From Paracoccus marinaquae (GTDB lineage Bacteria; Pseudomonadota; Alphaproteobacteria; Rhodobacterales; Rhodobacteraceae), in assembly GCF_018860165.1 (NCBI RefSeq), contig NZ_JAHKNG010000013.1, positions 1 through 64,000 on the forward strand: a stretch of 64,000 nt of DNA, read 5' to 3'. A model generated the notes under the pieces. It did not search any database. It saw only the letters and a list, made by a program, of their open reading frames with translations, and was not told the DNA's origin. How positions within the stretch are numbered: the stretch's first letter is position 1; each line of letters starts with the position of its first letter. Shown in pieces: positions 23,837-33,837 of this stretch. The position numbers and the translations under genes are program-made.

Positions 23837-24699
23837 TGCAGGCAAGACTGGATGAGGTGAAGGCGCAGGTCCGGGCCGCGCTGGACGAGGCGCTGTCGGC
23901 CCTGCCCAAGGGCGAACTGGCCGATGCCATGGCCTATGCGACGGTGGGCGGCAAGCGTATCCGGGCGCTGCTGGTGCTGGAATCGGCCCGGCTGCACGGG
24001 GTTTCCGATACGGCCGCCCTGCCGGTCGCGGCGGCGGTCGAGGCGCTGCATGCCTACAGCCTCGTGCATGACGATCTGCCGGCGATGGATGACGACGACC
24101 TGCGTCGCGGCATGCCGACCTGCCATATCCAGTGGTCCGAGGCCACCGCGATCCTCGCCGGCGACGCCCTTCAGGCGCTGGCCTTCGCGCTGCTGACCAG
24201 GGACGAGATCGGCGGACCCGAGGCGCGGCTGCGGCTGATCGGGGCCTTCGCCGGGGCCGTGGGCGCGGCCGGCATGGTCTGGGGACAGGCGCAGGACATC
24301 GCCGCAGAAACCGCGCTGCGGCCCCTGGATCTGGAGGCGATCACCCGCCTGCAGGGGGCCAAGACCGGTGCGTTGATCCGTTTTGCCGCCACCGCCGGGC
24401 CGCTGATCGCGGGCGGCGAGACCGAGGCGCTGGACCACTATGCCCGCAAGCTGGGGCTGGCCTTCCAGATCGCCGACGACATTCTGGATGTTACCGGCGA
24501 CCAGGACCTGACCGGCAAGCGCGTCGGCAAGGACGATGCGGCGGGCAAGGCCACCTTCGTGTCGCTTCTGGGCCTCGACGGCGCCCGGGCCGAGGCCGCG
24601 CGGCTGGCCGCCGAGGCCGAAGCGGCGCTTGCCTCCTATGGCGAGGCCGCGGAAAACTTGCGGGACCTCGCGCGTTTCGTTATCGAACGCGACACCTGA
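23836..24699 (+). CDS. ispA: Farnesyl diphosphate synthase
   Basis: This 287-aa polyprenyl synthase condenses dimethylallyl and isopentenyl diphosphate to geranyl and then farnesyl diphosphate, feeding ubiquinone, undecaprenyl lipid and carotenoid synthesis. Motifs: [18 protein letters not shown], the first Asp-rich motif in [36 protein letters not shown], and the second Asp-rich motif in [15 protein letters not shown]. The residues before the first Asp-rich motif fit a bacterial farnesyl-length product. The ATG overlaps the xseB stop (TGATG at 23834-23838). dxs follows after 25 nt, so precursor supply and condensation are in one transcript. Confidence 0.93.
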   Translation: MQARLDEVKAQVRAALDEALSALPKGELADAMAYATVGGKRIRALLVLESARLHGVSDTAALPVAAAVEALHAYSLVHDDLPAMDDDDLRRGMPTCHIQWSEATAILAGDALQALAFALLTRDEIGGPEARLRLIGAFAGAVGAAGMVWGQAQDIAAETALRPLDLEAITRLQGAKTGALIRFAATAGPLIAGGETEALDHYARKLGLAFQIADDILDVTGDQDLTGKRVGKDDAAGKATFVSLLGLDGARAEAARLAAEAEAALASYGEAAENLRDLARFVIERDT

Positions 24700-24724
24700 C
24701 AGCCGCCCGCCCGGAGGGCCAGCC

Positions 24725-26641
24725 ATGACCGACCGACCGAATACGCCCGTTCTCGACCGGGTCAACCTGCCTTCGGATCTGAAGGCCCTGTCCGACCGCG
24801 AGCTGCGGCAACTGGCCGACGAGTTGCGGGCCGAGACGGTCAGCGCGGTCAGCGTCACCGGCGGGCATCTGGGCGCCGGGCTGGGCGTGGTCGAACTGAC
24901 CGTGGCCCTGCATGCGGTCTTCGACAGCCCGCGCGACAAGATCATCTGGGATGTCGGGCATCAATGCTATCCGCACAAGATCCTGACCGGGCGGCGCGAC
25001 CGCATCCGCACCCTGCGCATGGGCGGCGGGCTGGCCGGCTTCACCAAGCGGGCCGAAAGCCCCTATGACCCGTTCGGCGCCGGCCATTCCAGCACCTCGA
25101 TCTCGGCCGCGCTCGGCTTTGCGGTGGCGCGCGATCTGGGGGGCGATCCGGGCGACGCCATCGCCGTGATCGGCGACGGCGCGATGAGCGCGGGCATGGC
25201 CTATGAGGCGCTGAACAATGCCGGCCATCTGGGCAAGCGGCTGTTCGTGATCCTGAACGACAACGAGATGTCGATCGCGCCGCCGGTGGGGGCGATGTCC
25301 TCGTATCTGACCCGGCTCTATACGCAGGGACCGTTTCAGGAACTGAAGGCCGTGGCCAAGGGCGCGGTCGGCTTCCTGCCCGAACCCCTGCAGGAGGGCG
25401 CGCGCCGGGCCAAGGAAATGCTGAAGGGCATGACCATCGGCGGCACCCTGTTCGAGGAACTGGGATTCTCCTATATCGGCCCCGTGGACGGCCATGACAT
25501 GGAGCAGTTGCTGCCGCTGCTGCGCACCGTCAAGGCACGGGCGACGGGGCCGGTGCTGATCCATGCGGTGACGAAGAAGGGCAAGGGCTATGCGCCCGCC
25601 GAAAACGCCGCCGATTGCGGCCATGCCACCGGCCGGTTCGACCCCGTCACCGGGATTCAGGCCAAGGCGAAATCGAACGCGCCCAGCTATACCTCGGTCT
25701 TTGCCCGCGCGCTGATCGACGAGGCCGGGCGCGATGAACGGATCGTCGGCATCACCGCCGCCATGCCCGACGGCACCGGGCTGAAACAGTTCGCCGAACG
25801 CTTTCCCCGCCGCAGCTTTGATGTCGGCATCGCCGAACAGCATGCCGTGACCTTCTCGGCCGGGCTGGCGGCAGGCGGGCTGAAGCCGTTCTGCGCGCTC
25901 TATTCGACCTTCCTGCAGCGCGGCTACGACCAGGTCGTGCATGACGTTGCGGTGCAGGGCCTGCCGGTCCGATTCGCCATCGACCGTGCCGGGCTGGTCG
26001 GACAGGACGGGCCGACCCATGCCGGCGCCTATGACATCGCCTATCTGGCCAATCTGCCGGGCTTCGTGGTGATGGCCGCCGCAGACGAGGCCGAACTGGT
26101 GCATATGGTCGCCACCGCCGCCGCCCATGACAGCGGTCCCATCGCCTTCCGCTTTCCGCGCGGCGAGGGCACCGGGATCGACCTGCCCGACCGGGGCGAG
26201 GTGCTGCCCATCGGCCGCGGCCGGATCGTCGCGGAAGGCAGCGGGGTTGCGCTTTTGTCGCTGGGCACGCGGCTGGCCCCGGCGCTTGAGGCCCGCGAGG
26301 CGCTGGCCGCGCGCGGGATCCGGCCGACCGTCGCCGATGCGCGTTTCGCCAAGCCGCTGGACCGCGACCTGATCCTGCGGCTGGCCCGCAGCCATCAGGC
26401 GCTGATCACCATCGAGGAGGGCGCGGTCGGCGGCTTTGGCAGCCATGTCGCCCAGCTTCTGGCCGATGAGGGCGTCTTTGACGGTGGGCTGAAGTTCCGC
26501 TCGATGGTGCTGCCCGACCGGTTCGTCGATCACGACGCGCCGATGGCGATGTATGACGATTCGGCGCTGAACGCCCGCCATATCGAGGCCAAGGTGCTGG
26601 AGGTCATGGGTGTCGGACAGCTTGCCGACCGCCGCGCCTGA
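24725..26641 (+). CDS. dxs: 1-deoxy-D-xylulose-5-phosphate synthase
   Basis: This 638-aa thiamine-diphosphate enzyme makes DXP from pyruvate and glyceraldehyde 3-phosphate, the first step of the MEP isoprenoid pathway. The N-terminal part has [30 protein letters not shown] and the ThDP-binding [20 protein letters not shown] ending in ILNDNEMSI. The middle has [11 protein letters not shown], and the pyrimidine domain has [17 protein letters not shown] and the [15 protein letters not shown] loop. Length and motif order are standard. A GGAGGG ribosome-binding site precedes the ATG at 24725. It is the last gene of the HDAC-xseB-ispA-dxs unit and is convergent with the AI-2E family gene 28 nt downstream. 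Confidence 0.95.
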   Translation: MTDRPNTPVLDRVNLPSDLKALSDRELRQLADELRAETVSAVSVTGGHLGAGLGVVELTVALHAVFDSPRDKIIWDVGHQCYPHKILTGRRDRIRTLRMGGGLAGFTKRAESPYDPFGAGHSSTSISAALGFAVARDLGGDPGDAIAVIGDGAMSAGMAYEALNNAGHLGKRLFVILNDNEMSIAPPVGAMSSYLTRLYTQGPFQELKAVAKGAVGFLPEPLQEGARRAKEMLKGMTIGGTLFEELGFSYIGPVDGHDMEQLLPLLRTVKARATGPVLIHAVTKKGKGYAPAENAADCGHATGRFDPVTGIQAKAKSNAPSYTSVFARALIDEAGRDERIVGITAAMPDGTGLKQFAERFPRRSFDVGIAEQHAVTFSAGLAAGGLKPFCALYSTFLQRGYDQVVHDVAVQGLPVRFAIDRAGLVGQDGPTHAGAYDIAYLANLPGFVVMAAADEAELVHMVATAAAHDSGPIAFRFPRGEGTGIDLPDRGEVLPIGRGRIVAEGSGVALLSLGTRLAPALEAREALAARGIRPTVADARFAKPLDRDLILRLARSHQALITIEEGAVGGFGSHVAQLLADEGVFDGGLKFRSMVLPDRFVDHDAPMAMYDDSALNARHIEAKVLEVMGVGQLADRRA

Positions 26642-26669
26642 TCGCGGCTGAGGCGCGGCCGGAGACCGG

Positions 26670-27899
26670 TTATTCCTGCTCGCCCGGACTGGCGGGATCG
26701 GTGGCCCTGCGGGCGGTCGCCGCATCCCCTGCCCCGGCGGCGGTCTCGACGATGTCGCGGGCCTCGTCCTCGTCGAGGGCGGGAGGATTGTCTCCGGCCA
26801 GGAAATTGCCGAACTTCCCCCAGCCCGGCACATGCTCGGCCAGCACCCGCAGCACGACCAGCACCGGCACGGCGATCACCATGCCGATCACCGACCACAG
26901 CCAGGCCCACAGCGCCACGGCCAGAAACACCACGACGGCGTTCATCTGCAGCCGGCGCGAGACGAAATAGGGCGTGATCAGCTGCCCCTCAAGCGAGGTC
27001 AGCGCCAGATAGGTCAGCGCCACCATGGCCGGCCCGAACAGCCCCGGCATCACCACCAGCGCCACCGCGGCCGAGATCGCGACACCGGCGATCGCGCCCA
27101 GATAGGGGATGAAGTTCAGCAGGAACGCCCCCAGCCCGAACAGCAGCGGCCCCGGCATGTCCCAGACCCACATCGCCAGCCCGACCGACAGGCCCAGCCC
27201 GGCATTGATGACGGTGATCGCGCCCAGGTAGCTGCCCAGCGAATCCTCGATCTCGCGCAGGGCCAGATAGGCGTTGCGCTTGTCGCGCAGGGAATCGAAG
27301 CTTTGCACGATCTTCAGATACAGAAGATCGCCCGAGGCCAGCATGAAGAACATCAGGACCAGCGTGAACAGTACCTGCCCCAGAAGCTGAGGGGTCAGCT
27401 TGACCACGGTTTCGAGGGTGGTTTCCCCCTCTTCCTCGACCCTGATCGTCGGGGCGGCGGCGGGCCTCTCGTCGCCTACCACCTGCGCCTGATCCAGCTT
27501 CTGCGCCGCCTCCTGAAGATCCCGCATCGAGGCGCGGACGCTCTGGAACTTCTGCTCCAGCCGGGTGCTGATCGTGGGGATGTTGCCGACCGCGCGGTTG
27601 ATCGGCCCGCTGGCGGTATAGGCGATCACCGCGACCAGCGCGAGGATCCCGAAAGTCACCACCGCCGCGGTGATCGCGTCCGGCACCCCGCGCCGCCGGG
27701 CAAGGCGCCTGAGCGGGGTGAAGACGAAGAACAGCAGGATCGCCATCGTCACCGGCATCAGGAAATCGCGGCCCGCGGCAATGGCCGCGAAGGCGAGGAT
27801 CAGGAAGATGCCGATGACCGCCCAGTTCGCCACGCGGCTGCTGGTGCTGCCGTCGCCCCGTCCGAAACGCGGAAAATGATGCCCGCCCGGTTCCTCCAT
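26670..27899 (-). CDS. AI-2E family transporter (YdiK/TqsA-type permease)
   Basis: A 409-aa inner-membrane protein with the AI-2E layout: about eight hydrophobic segments including VIGIFLILAFAAIAA, MAILLFFVFTPL, and a C-terminal cluster (PLLFGLGAFLLNFIPYLGAI, SLEGQLITPYFVSRRLQMN, VVVFLAVALWAWLWSVIGM). A long cytoplasmic/periplasmic helical loop (~115-175) with Gln/Glu-rich sequence is typical. The family includes autoinducer-2 exporters and Na+/H+ antiporters, so the true substrate is unknown. The C-terminal ~40 residues are acidic and Ala-rich. It stands alone, convergent with dxs. Confidence 0.85.
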   Translation of the reverse strand: MEEPGGHHFPRFGRGDGSTSSRVANWAVIGIFLILAFAAIAAGRDFLMPVTMAILLFFVFTPLRRLARRRGVPDAITAAVVTFGILALVAVIAYTASGPINRAVGNIPTISTRLEQKFQSVRASMRDLQEAAQKLDQAQVVGDERPAAAPTIRVEEEGETTLETVVKLTPQLLGQVLFTLVLMFFMLASGDLLYLKIVQSFDSLRDKRNAYLALREIEDSLGSYLGAITVINAGLGLSVGLAMWVWDMPGPLLFGLGAFLLNFIPYLGAIAGVAISAAVALVVMPGLFGPAMVALTYLALTSLEGQLITPYFVSRRLQMNAVVVFLAVALWAWLWSVIGMVIAVPVLVVLRVLAEHVPGWGKFGNFLAGDNPPALDEDEARDIVETAAGAGDAATARRATDPASPGEQE

Positions 27900-27990
27900 C
27901 CCCTCCCCCCTCGTGTCAGGGGGCGGAAACGCGGCGGGCGGGCCGATTGTTCCGGCCCGCCCGCGATCTCTCGGCCTCGTTCCGGTGCGG

Positions 27991-29217
27991 TCAGATCGGA
28001 TGATCGCCGCTGGCGTCGATCACGCGGGTCGGCAGGCCCAGCTTGCCCAGCAGTTCCAGGAAGGGCCGCGCCGGCAGATCCTCGACATTGACCATCTTCT
28101 TCACGTCCCAGACCCCGCGCGCGATCAGGATCGCCGCCGCCACCGGCGGCACGCCGGCGGTATAGCTGATGCCCTGGCTGCCGACCTCGTCATAGGCGTC
28201 CTTGTGATCGGCGACGTTGTAGATGAAGACCTCGCCCTCCTTGCCGTTCAGGCTGCCCTTGACCAGATCGCCGATGCAGGTCTTGCCCTCGTAATCGGGC
28301 GCGAGGCTGGCCGGATCGGGCAGCACGGCCTTCACCACCTTCAGCGGCACGACCTCCAGCCCCTCGGCGGTCCTGACCGGCTGTTCGGACAGCAGGCCCA
28401 GATTCTGCAGCACGGTGAAGACATTGATGTAGTGATCGCCGAAACCCATCCAGAAGCGAACATCGCTGTCCTTGTAGCGGGCCGAGAGGCTGTGCACCTC
28501 GTCATGGCCGGACAGATAGGCGGTGCGCTTGCCGACGACGGGCAGATCCCATTCGCGGCCGATCTCGAACATCCGGTTCTCTTTCCACACGCCGTCCTGC
28601 CAAGAATAGACCGTGCCGGTGAATTCGCGGAAATTGATCTCGGGGTCGAAATTGGTGGCGAACCAGCGGCCATGCGACCCCGCATTGATGTCCACGATGT
28701 CGATCGAGTCGATCCTGTCGAAATATTCATCCTCGGCAAAGCGGGCATAGGCGTTGACCACGCCCGGATCGAAGCCTGCGCCGAGGATCGCGGTGATCCC
28801 GGCCCTGGCCACATCGTCGCGCCGTTTCCATTCGTAATTGGCGTACCAGGGCGGCGTTTCGCAGACCTTGGCCGGATCCTCGTGGATGGCCGTGTCCAGA
28901 TAAGCGGCGCCGGCGCGGATGCAGCCTTCCAGCACGGTCATGTTGATGAAGGCGCTGCCGACATTGATGACGATGCCCGCATCGATCCGCCGGATCAGCG
29001 CCTCGACCGCGCCGGCATCCATCGCGTCCAGCGCATGGCTGGTAAAGGGCATCTCGTGGCCCTTTTCGCGCAGGCTGTCGATGATCGCATCGGCCTTGGC
29101 CTGCGTGCGGTTGGCGATATGCAGATCGCCGAATTCCACCGCCTGCTGCGCGATCTTGTGGGCGGTCACCTGCGCGACGCCACCCGCGCCGATGATGAGG
29201 ACATTCTTCTTGGCCAA
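27991..29217 (-). CDS. Carboxynorspermidine/carboxyspermidine synthase
   Basis: This 408-aa enzyme of the saccharopine-dehydrogenase-like family condenses aspartate semialdehyde with putrescine or diaminopropane, using NADPH, to give carboxyspermidine or carboxynorspermidine. It has an N-terminal dinucleotide fold (VLIIGAGGVAQVTAHK), the INVGSAFINMTVLEGCIRAG and LDTAIHED motifs, GAGFDPGVVNAYARFA, and an SHGRWFATNFDPEINFREF segment, which match this subfamily rather than lysine-pathway saccharopine enzymes. The start is TTG at 29217 with AAAGGAG 8 nt upstream. The decarboxylase gene lies just upstream on the same strand (35-nt gap), forming a two-gene spermidine route. Confidence 0.88.
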   Translation of the reverse strand: MAKKNVLIIGAGGVAQVTAHKIAQQAVEFGDLHIANRTQAKADAIIDSLREKGHEMPFTSHALDAMDAGAVEALIRRIDAGIVINVGSAFINMTVLEGCIRAGAAYLDTAIHEDPAKVCETPPWYANYEWKRRDDVARAGITAILGAGFDPGVVNAYARFAEDEYFDRIDSIDIVDINAGSHGRWFATNFDPEINFREFTGTVYSWQDGVWKENRMFEIGREWDLPVVGKRTAYLSGHDEVHSLSARYKDSDVRFWMGFGDHYINVFTVLQNLGLLSEQPVRTAEGLEVVPLKVVKAVLPDPASLAPDYEGKTCIGDLVKGSLNGKEGEVFIYNVADHKDAYDEVGSQGISYTAGVPPVAAAILIARGVWDVKKMVNVEDLPARPFLELLGKLGLPTRVIDASGDHPI

Positions 29218-29252
29218 TTCAGTCTCCTTTCCCGGTGGCGGGGGGCGGCGCC

Positions 29253-30353
29253 TCAGGACAGGCTGCCCTTGTAATCGTCGTAAGAGAAGCTGCGGACGGC
29301 GCGGATCGTGCCGTCCTCTTCGCGGATGGCGATGGCGGGCATGGCGACGCCGTTGAACCAGTTCTTCTTGACCATGGTGTAACCCGCCGCATCCGCGATG
29401 CTGATCCGGTCGCCGATCCGCAGCGGACGGTCAAAGCGGGCATCGCCGAAGATGTCGCCCGCGAGGCAGGTCTTGCCGGCGATCTGATAGGCGTGGTCGC
29501 CCGCCTGCGGCAGACCCGCCGTCTCGCGATAGATCAGCAGATCCAGCATATGCGCCTCGATGCTGCTGTCGACGATGGCCACGTCCTTGCCGTTATGGAT
29601 CAGGTCGAGGACCGAAACCTCAAGCGTCGTGGTTCCGGTGATGCTGGCCTCGCCCGGTTCCAGATAGACCTGCACGCCGAACTTCTGGCTGAAGGCCGCC
29701 AGCCGGTCGGCCAGCCGGTCCAGCGGATAGCCGTCGCCGGTGAAATGGATGCCGCCGCCAAGGCTGACCCAGTCCAGCCGGGCCAGCAGATCGCCGAATT
29801 CGGCCTCGATGCGGGACAGCTGATGGTCGAACAGCTCGAAATCGCCATTCTCGCAATTGTAGTGGATCATCACCCCGCTGATCCGGCCCATCGCCGCCTC
29901 GAGCCGGGCCGTGTCCCATTCGCCGAGCCGGCTGAAGGGGCGCGCGGGATCGGCCAGATCGAAGCCGCTGGTCGAGAAGCGGGGGTTCAGCCGCAGCCCG
30001 GTGGTGATCCCCTTCGCCTTGCCGGCGAAACGGTCCAACTGGCCAAGGCTGTTGAAGATGATCTTGTCGGCATAGCCGACCGCCTCGTCGATCTCGTGAT
30101 CGGCCCAGGCGACGGAATAGGCATGCGTCTCCTTGCCGAATTCCTCGTGCCCCAGCCGCAGTTCGAACAGCGAGGACGATGTGGTGCCGTCCATGAACTC
30201 GCGCATGAAATCAAAGGCCGACCAGGTGGCAAAACATTTCAGCGCCAGGAGTGCCCTCGCGCCCGAACGCTGGCGCAGGCGGGCGATCTTTTCCATGTTG
30301 CCGCGCAGAAGGGCCTTGTCGATCAGGTAGAAGGGTGTTTGCGGCTGGGTCAT
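29253..30353 (-). CDS. nspC: Carboxynorspermidine/carboxyspermidine decarboxylase
   Basis: This 366-aa PLP decarboxylase of the alanine-racemase-like barrel fold removes CO2 from carboxy(nor)spermidine to give (nor)spermidine. Visible parts: an FYLIDKALLRGNMEKI start, the PLP lysine in LLALKCFATWSAFDF, SSSLFELRLGHEEFGKETHAYS, NPRFSTSGFDLADP, the SLGGGIHFTGDGYPLD phosphate-binding loop, VYLEPGEASI and the C-terminal KTCLAGDIFGD with the catalytic Cys. The start at 30353 has AGGA upstream. It is cotranscribed with the synthase gene downstream, giving a complete S-adenosylmethionine-independent spermidine pathway. Confidence 0.9.
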   Translation of the reverse strand: MTQPQTPFYLIDKALLRGNMEKIARLRQRSGARALLALKCFATWSAFDFMREFMDGTTSSSLFELRLGHEEFGKETHAYSVAWADHEIDEAVGYADKIIFNSLGQLDRFAGKAKGITTGLRLNPRFSTSGFDLADPARPFSRLGEWDTARLEAAMGRISGVMIHYNCENGDFELFDHQLSRIEAEFGDLLARLDWVSLGGGIHFTGDGYPLDRLADRLAAFSQKFGVQVYLEPGEASITGTTTLEVSVLDLIHNGKDVAIVDSSIEAHMLDLLIYRETAGLPQAGDHAYQIAGKTCLAGDIFGDARFDRPLRIGDRISIADAAGYTMVKKNWFNGVAMPAIAIREEDGTIRAVRSFSYDDYKGSLS

Positions 30354-30462
30354 GGCAGTCCTGCGGCGAAGGCGTGGAGGGCAGTCGGGAATGGGCCGTA
30401 TAGCGATGCGGCCCGCTTTTCGCAAGGAAAGGTGACAGCCCCGTGACAGGCGGTTCGCGGTC

Positions 30463-30846
30463 TCAGGCCTCGGCCGCGAAGCGACGGAACTCGCGCTTGA
30501 GCAGCTCCAGTTCCGAGCGCAGAAGGGCCAGTTCCGCCGCCACGTCGTCATCCAGCACCCTGCCGGCGGCCAGGTTCAGCCGGGCCAGATGCACCGAGGC
30601 GGGGCCGACCGGCGCGCCGGGCCCGCCCTCGTCTGCGACCAAGATCAGGCTTGTCACCCCCTCCGAGATCAGTGCGGCCGGCAGGGCGACCCGCAGATCC
30701 CAGGCGTTTCCGGCCGCCTCGGTCATCACGGCCTCGGCCACCACCTCGCCCAGATGGGTCGCGCAGACGCGCCCCGGGAGCCTGGTCGCCGTCAGCCGGC
30801 CGGACCAGACGCCGCCGCGCACCCCGTAATCCTCGAATTTCGGCAT
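30463..30846 (-). CDS. Small protein of unknown function with a C-terminal helix
   Basis: This is a 127-aa soluble protein. The first ~95 residues look beta-rich (VWSGRLTATRLPGRVCATH, WDLRVALPAALI, SLILVADEGG), and the last ~30 are a charged helix (DDDVAAELALLRSELELLKREFRRF) that could form a coiled coil. I recognise no family. Two ATGs in a row (30849 and 30846) follow an AAGGAGG; the second has the better spacing (4 nt against 1 nt) and is chosen. It lies 9 nt downstream of the next gene on the same strand and so belongs to the ilvD operon. Confidence 0.65.
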   Translation of the reverse strand: MPKFEDYGVRGGVWSGRLTATRLPGRVCATHLGEVVAEAVMTEAAGNAWDLRVALPAALISEGVTSLILVADEGGPGAPVGPASVHLARLNLAAGRVLDDDVAAELALLRSELELLKREFRRFAAEA

Positions 30847-30855
30847 CATGCCTCC

Positions 30856-31641
30856 TTACATCTCGGCGCGGGGATGACGTGACAGCATCGCCTCGGTCAC
30901 AGTGACGGCGTTCATGCGCGGCGCCTCGAAGATCAGGTCGAGCCAGACCTTGTCGACCGGACGCTGCGAGAGTTCGGCAAAGCCGAGATCGAATTCGACG
31001 GTCCGGCGGCATTCGCGCCCGTCGATGGGATGGCCAAGCTGGCGCAGGATGGTTTCGGTATTCGGCCCCTGGGCAATGTTCAGCCGCCCATAGACGACGA
31101 TGGATCGTTCCGAATGCAGCGTCGCGTCCAGCCGGATGACATGATGGCGGCCCAGATCCGGGTTCAGATCGGCCGGCAGGGCCAGTGCCAGCGACAGATA
31201 GCTGCCGCTGAACCCCATCATCTCGAGCGTCAGGGCATAGGGCGCCAGATCCGCCGCCCGGCGATTGGGGACCTGGCGCAGGATCAGGGCCTGGTGCGGA
31301 CAGTCGTGATACAGCGCCACCTCATCGCCCAGATGCTGGCCGTTCTGCGGGGCCACGGCCGCGCCGGGCCGGATGCGGCCGCGCACAATCAGCGGGCGCC
31401 AGTGCCAGTCGGTCCCCAGCGGCAGGTCCTGCGTCCCGGCCGCTTCGCCTCGGCGGACCAGATGCGCATCGGCCAGTTGCAGGAACCGGCCCAGCGACCG
31501 GTGCAGGTCAGCCGCCTCGTCGCGCAGTTCGGGCGCGGGCGTGCCGCCGCCGCGTTCCAGCGCATCTGCCCGCATGGCCCATCGCGCTGCTGCGCGCGTG
31601 CTGCCCCAATGCGGCAACCGTGTCCGCCCCTTGCCGATCAT
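30856..31641 (-). CDS. Uncharacterised protein downstream of ilvD, DUF6478-like
   Basis: This 261-aa soluble protein starts with a basic helix (GSTRAAARWAMRADALER). It contains the segments LPLGTDWHWRPLIVRGRI, HDCPHQALILRQVPNRR, LTLEMMGFSGSYLSLALALP and RPVDKVWLDLIFEAPRMN. It resembles a Rhodobacterales-restricted family that I recall as DUF6478, without certainty. The start lies 5 nt after the ilvD stop with an AGGGCAG ribosome-binding site overlapping the ilvD end, so expression follows ilvD. There is no clear link to branched-chain amino-acid synthesis beyond position; the function is unknown. Confidence 0.7.
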   Translation of the reverse strand: MIGKGRTRLPHWGSTRAAARWAMRADALERGGGTPAPELRDEAADLHRSLGRFLQLADAHLVRRGEAAGTQDLPLGTDWHWRPLIVRGRIRPGAAVAPQNGQHLGDEVALYHDCPHQALILRQVPNRRAADLAPYALTLEMMGFSGSYLSLALALPADLNPDLGRHHVIRLDATLHSERSIVVYGRLNIAQGPNTETILRQLGHPIDGRECRRTVEFDLGFAELSQRPVDKVWLDLIFEAPRMNAVTVTEAMLSRHPRAEM

Positions 31642-31646
31642 CTGCC

Positions 31647-33380
31647 CTACTGGTCCATGTAGACATGGGTTTCCGCGGCCGCGCCGGGATGGGTCACCGC
31701 GCCCCAACGCGCGCCGCCCACCAGCCGCGCATATTTCCACAGCGCGCCCGAGGCGTAATCGGTCGGGCGCGGTCCAGCCCAGGCGGCCCTGCGCACCGCC
31801 AGTTCGTCGTCGGAGAGATCGACATCGATCTCGCCCTTCACCGCGTCGATGGTGATGACGTCGCCATCCCGCAGCAGCGCGATCGGCCCGCCATGCGCGG
31901 CCTCGGGTCCGACATGGCCGACGCAGAAGCCGCGGGTCGCACCCGAAAAGCGGCCGTCAGTAATCAGCGCCACCTTCTTGCCCATGCCCTGGCCCGACAG
32001 CGCCGCGGTAGTGGCCAGCATCTCGCGCATGCCCGGCCCGCCCGCCGGGCCCTCGTTGCGGATGACGATCACCTCGCCCTCCCTGTAGGCGCGCTTCTGG
32101 ACGGCGGCGAAGGCCTCTTCCTCGCTGTCGAAGACCCGGGCGGGGCCGCTGAAGACCTGTTCCTCGGGCGTCATGCCTGCGACCTTCACGATCGCCCCGT
32201 CGGGCGCAAGGTTGCCCTTCAGCCCGACCACCCCGCCGGTCGGCGTGATCGGCGTCGTGACCGGATGGATCACCCTGCCGTCCACCACACGATCCACGAG
32301 GTCCAGTTCCTCGCCGATGGTCCGGCCGGTGGCGGTGATGCAATCCTCGTGGATCAGCCCGGCGCGGCGCAATTCGCGCATGACCACCGGCACCCCGCCG
32401 ACCTCATAGAGATCCTTGGCGACATATTCGCCGCCCGGGCGCAGGTTCACGAAATAGGGCGTGTCGCGGAAGATGTCGCAGACATCGAACAGGTCGAACT
32501 CGATCCCGGCCTCATGGGCGATGGCCGGCAAATGCAGCCCGCCATTGGTCGAGCCGCCGGTACAGGCCACGACGCGGGCCGCATTTTCCAGTGACTTGCG
32601 GGTCACCACGTCGCGGGCGCGGATGTTCTTCTCGATCAGCCGCATCACCGCCTCGCCCGAAGCAAGGCCATACTGGTCGCGACTCTCGTAGGGCGCCGGT
32701 GCCCCGGAACTGTTGGGCAGCGCAAGCCCGATCGCCTCGGAGACGCAGGCCATGGTGTTGGCGGTGTACTGCCCGCCGCAGGCCCCGGCCGAAGGGCAGG
32801 CCACACGTTCCAGAATGTCCAGTTCGGCATCCGACATGTTGCCGGCCTGATGCTGGCCCACGGCCTCGAACACGTCCTGCACCACCACGTCGCGGCCGTT
32901 CAGCTTGCCCGGCAGGATCGAGCCGCCATAGATGAAGACCGAGGGCACGTTCAGCCGCACCATCGCCATCATCATCCCCGGCAGCGACTTGTCGCAACCC
33001 GCCAGCCCGACCAGCGCGTCATAGCAATGCCCGCGCATGGTCAGTTCCACCGTATCGGCGATGGCGTCGCGGCTGGCGAGGCTGGAGCGCATCCCCTCAT
33101 GCCCCATGGCGATACCGTCGGTCACGGTGATGGTGGTGAATTCGCGCGGGCAGCCGCCGCCCTTCTTCACCCCCTGCTTGACCGACTGCGCCTGCCGGTT
33201 CAGCGCGATATTGCAGGGCGCGGCCTCGTTCCAGCAGGTGGCGACGCCGACCCAGGGGGAATGGATTTCCTCTTCCGAGATCCCCATTGCATAGAAATAG
33301 CTGCGATGCGGCGCACGGGCCGGGCCTTCGGTGACATGGCGGCTGGGCAGCCGTGACTTGTCGAAACGCGAATTTCTCAT
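31647..33380 (-). CDS. ilvD: Dihydroxy-acid dehydratase
   Basis: This 577-aa Fe-S enzyme dehydrates 2,3-dihydroxy acids to the 2-keto acids that precede valine, isoleucine and leucine. The cluster Cys residues are visible: [28 protein letters not shown] and [17 protein letters not shown]. Other parts are [41 protein letters not shown] and the C-terminal [24 protein letters not shown]. The length is typical. The ATG at 33380 has a G-run just upstream. It heads a three-gene unit with the two unknown genes at 30856 and 30463. phhB lies upstream with a 61-nt gap. Confidence 0.95.
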   Translation of the reverse strand: MRNSRFDKSRLPSRHVTEGPARAPHRSYFYAMGISEEEIHSPWVGVATCWNEAAPCNIALNRQAQSVKQGVKKGGGCPREFTTITVTDGIAMGHEGMRSSLASRDAIADTVELTMRGHCYDALVGLAGCDKSLPGMMMAMVRLNVPSVFIYGGSILPGKLNGRDVVVQDVFEAVGQHQAGNMSDAELDILERVACPSAGACGGQYTANTMACVSEAIGLALPNSSGAPAPYESRDQYGLASGEAVMRLIEKNIRARDVVTRKSLENAARVVACTGGSTNGGLHLPAIAHEAGIEFDLFDVCDIFRDTPYFVNLRPGGEYVAKDLYEVGGVPVVMRELRRAGLIHEDCITATGRTIGEELDLVDRVVDGRVIHPVTTPITPTGGVVGLKGNLAPDGAIVKVAGMTPEEQVFSGPARVFDSEEEAFAAVQKRAYREGEVIVIRNEGPAGGPGMREMLATTAALSGQGMGKKVALITDGRFSGATRGFCVGHVGPEAAHGGPIALLRDGDVITIDAVKGEIDVDLSDDELAVRRAAWAGPRPTDYASGALWKYARLVGGARWGAVTHPGAAAETHVYMDQ

Positions 33381-33441
33381 CTGACCCCCCCGGTTGCAGC
33401 GCCATCCCTTGGATAAACCGCCGCAACCGGCGGAACAAGCG

Positions 33442-33780
33442 TCAGGCGACCAGCGCGTCCAGTCTTGCCGCGCAGATGAAGTCGTTCTCGGTCAGCCCGC
33501 CGGCCTCATGGGTGGTGAACGCCACCTCGCAATAGCCCCAGCCGAAGGTGATATCGGCGTGATGGCCCTGATGGTTCCCCAGCCACGCGGCCAGATTCGC
33601 CATCTCGACCGCCTTCAGATAGCCCTTGAACTCGAACCTCCGGCGAACGGTCCTGCCGTCCTCGGACAGAAGCCAGCCGTCCAGCCGCTGCATCAGCGCC
33701 GCCACCTCGCCGGCCTCAAGTGGCGCCACGCCGCCCCTGCAGGGCTGGCAGGTCCTGCCGGCCAGATCATCATTGCCCAT
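33442..33780 (-). CDS. phhB: Pterin-4a-carbinolamine dehydratase
   Basis: This 112-aa small enzyme dehydrates 4a-hydroxytetrahydrobiopterin in pterin recycling. The core [35 protein letters not shown] carries the usual fold, and [39 protein letters not shown] carries the His-His pair and the conserved GLTENDF motif. The ATG at 33780 with GGAGGAGG at good distance is preferred to a GTG 18 nt upstream. No aromatic amino-acid hydroxylase is present in the window, so its partner enzyme is elsewhere or the protein serves another pterin role. Confidence 0.92.
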   Translation of the reverse strand: MGNDDLAGRTCQPCRGGVAPLEAGEVAALMQRLDGWLLSEDGRTVRRRFEFKGYLKAVEMANLAAWLGNHQGHHADITFGWGYCEVAFTTHEAGGLTENDFICAARLDALVA

Positions 33781-33837
33781 CGTTTCCTCCTCCTTCACGG
33801 GCGACCCGCCCGCACCGAACGGCTTCGGCCGGCCCCG

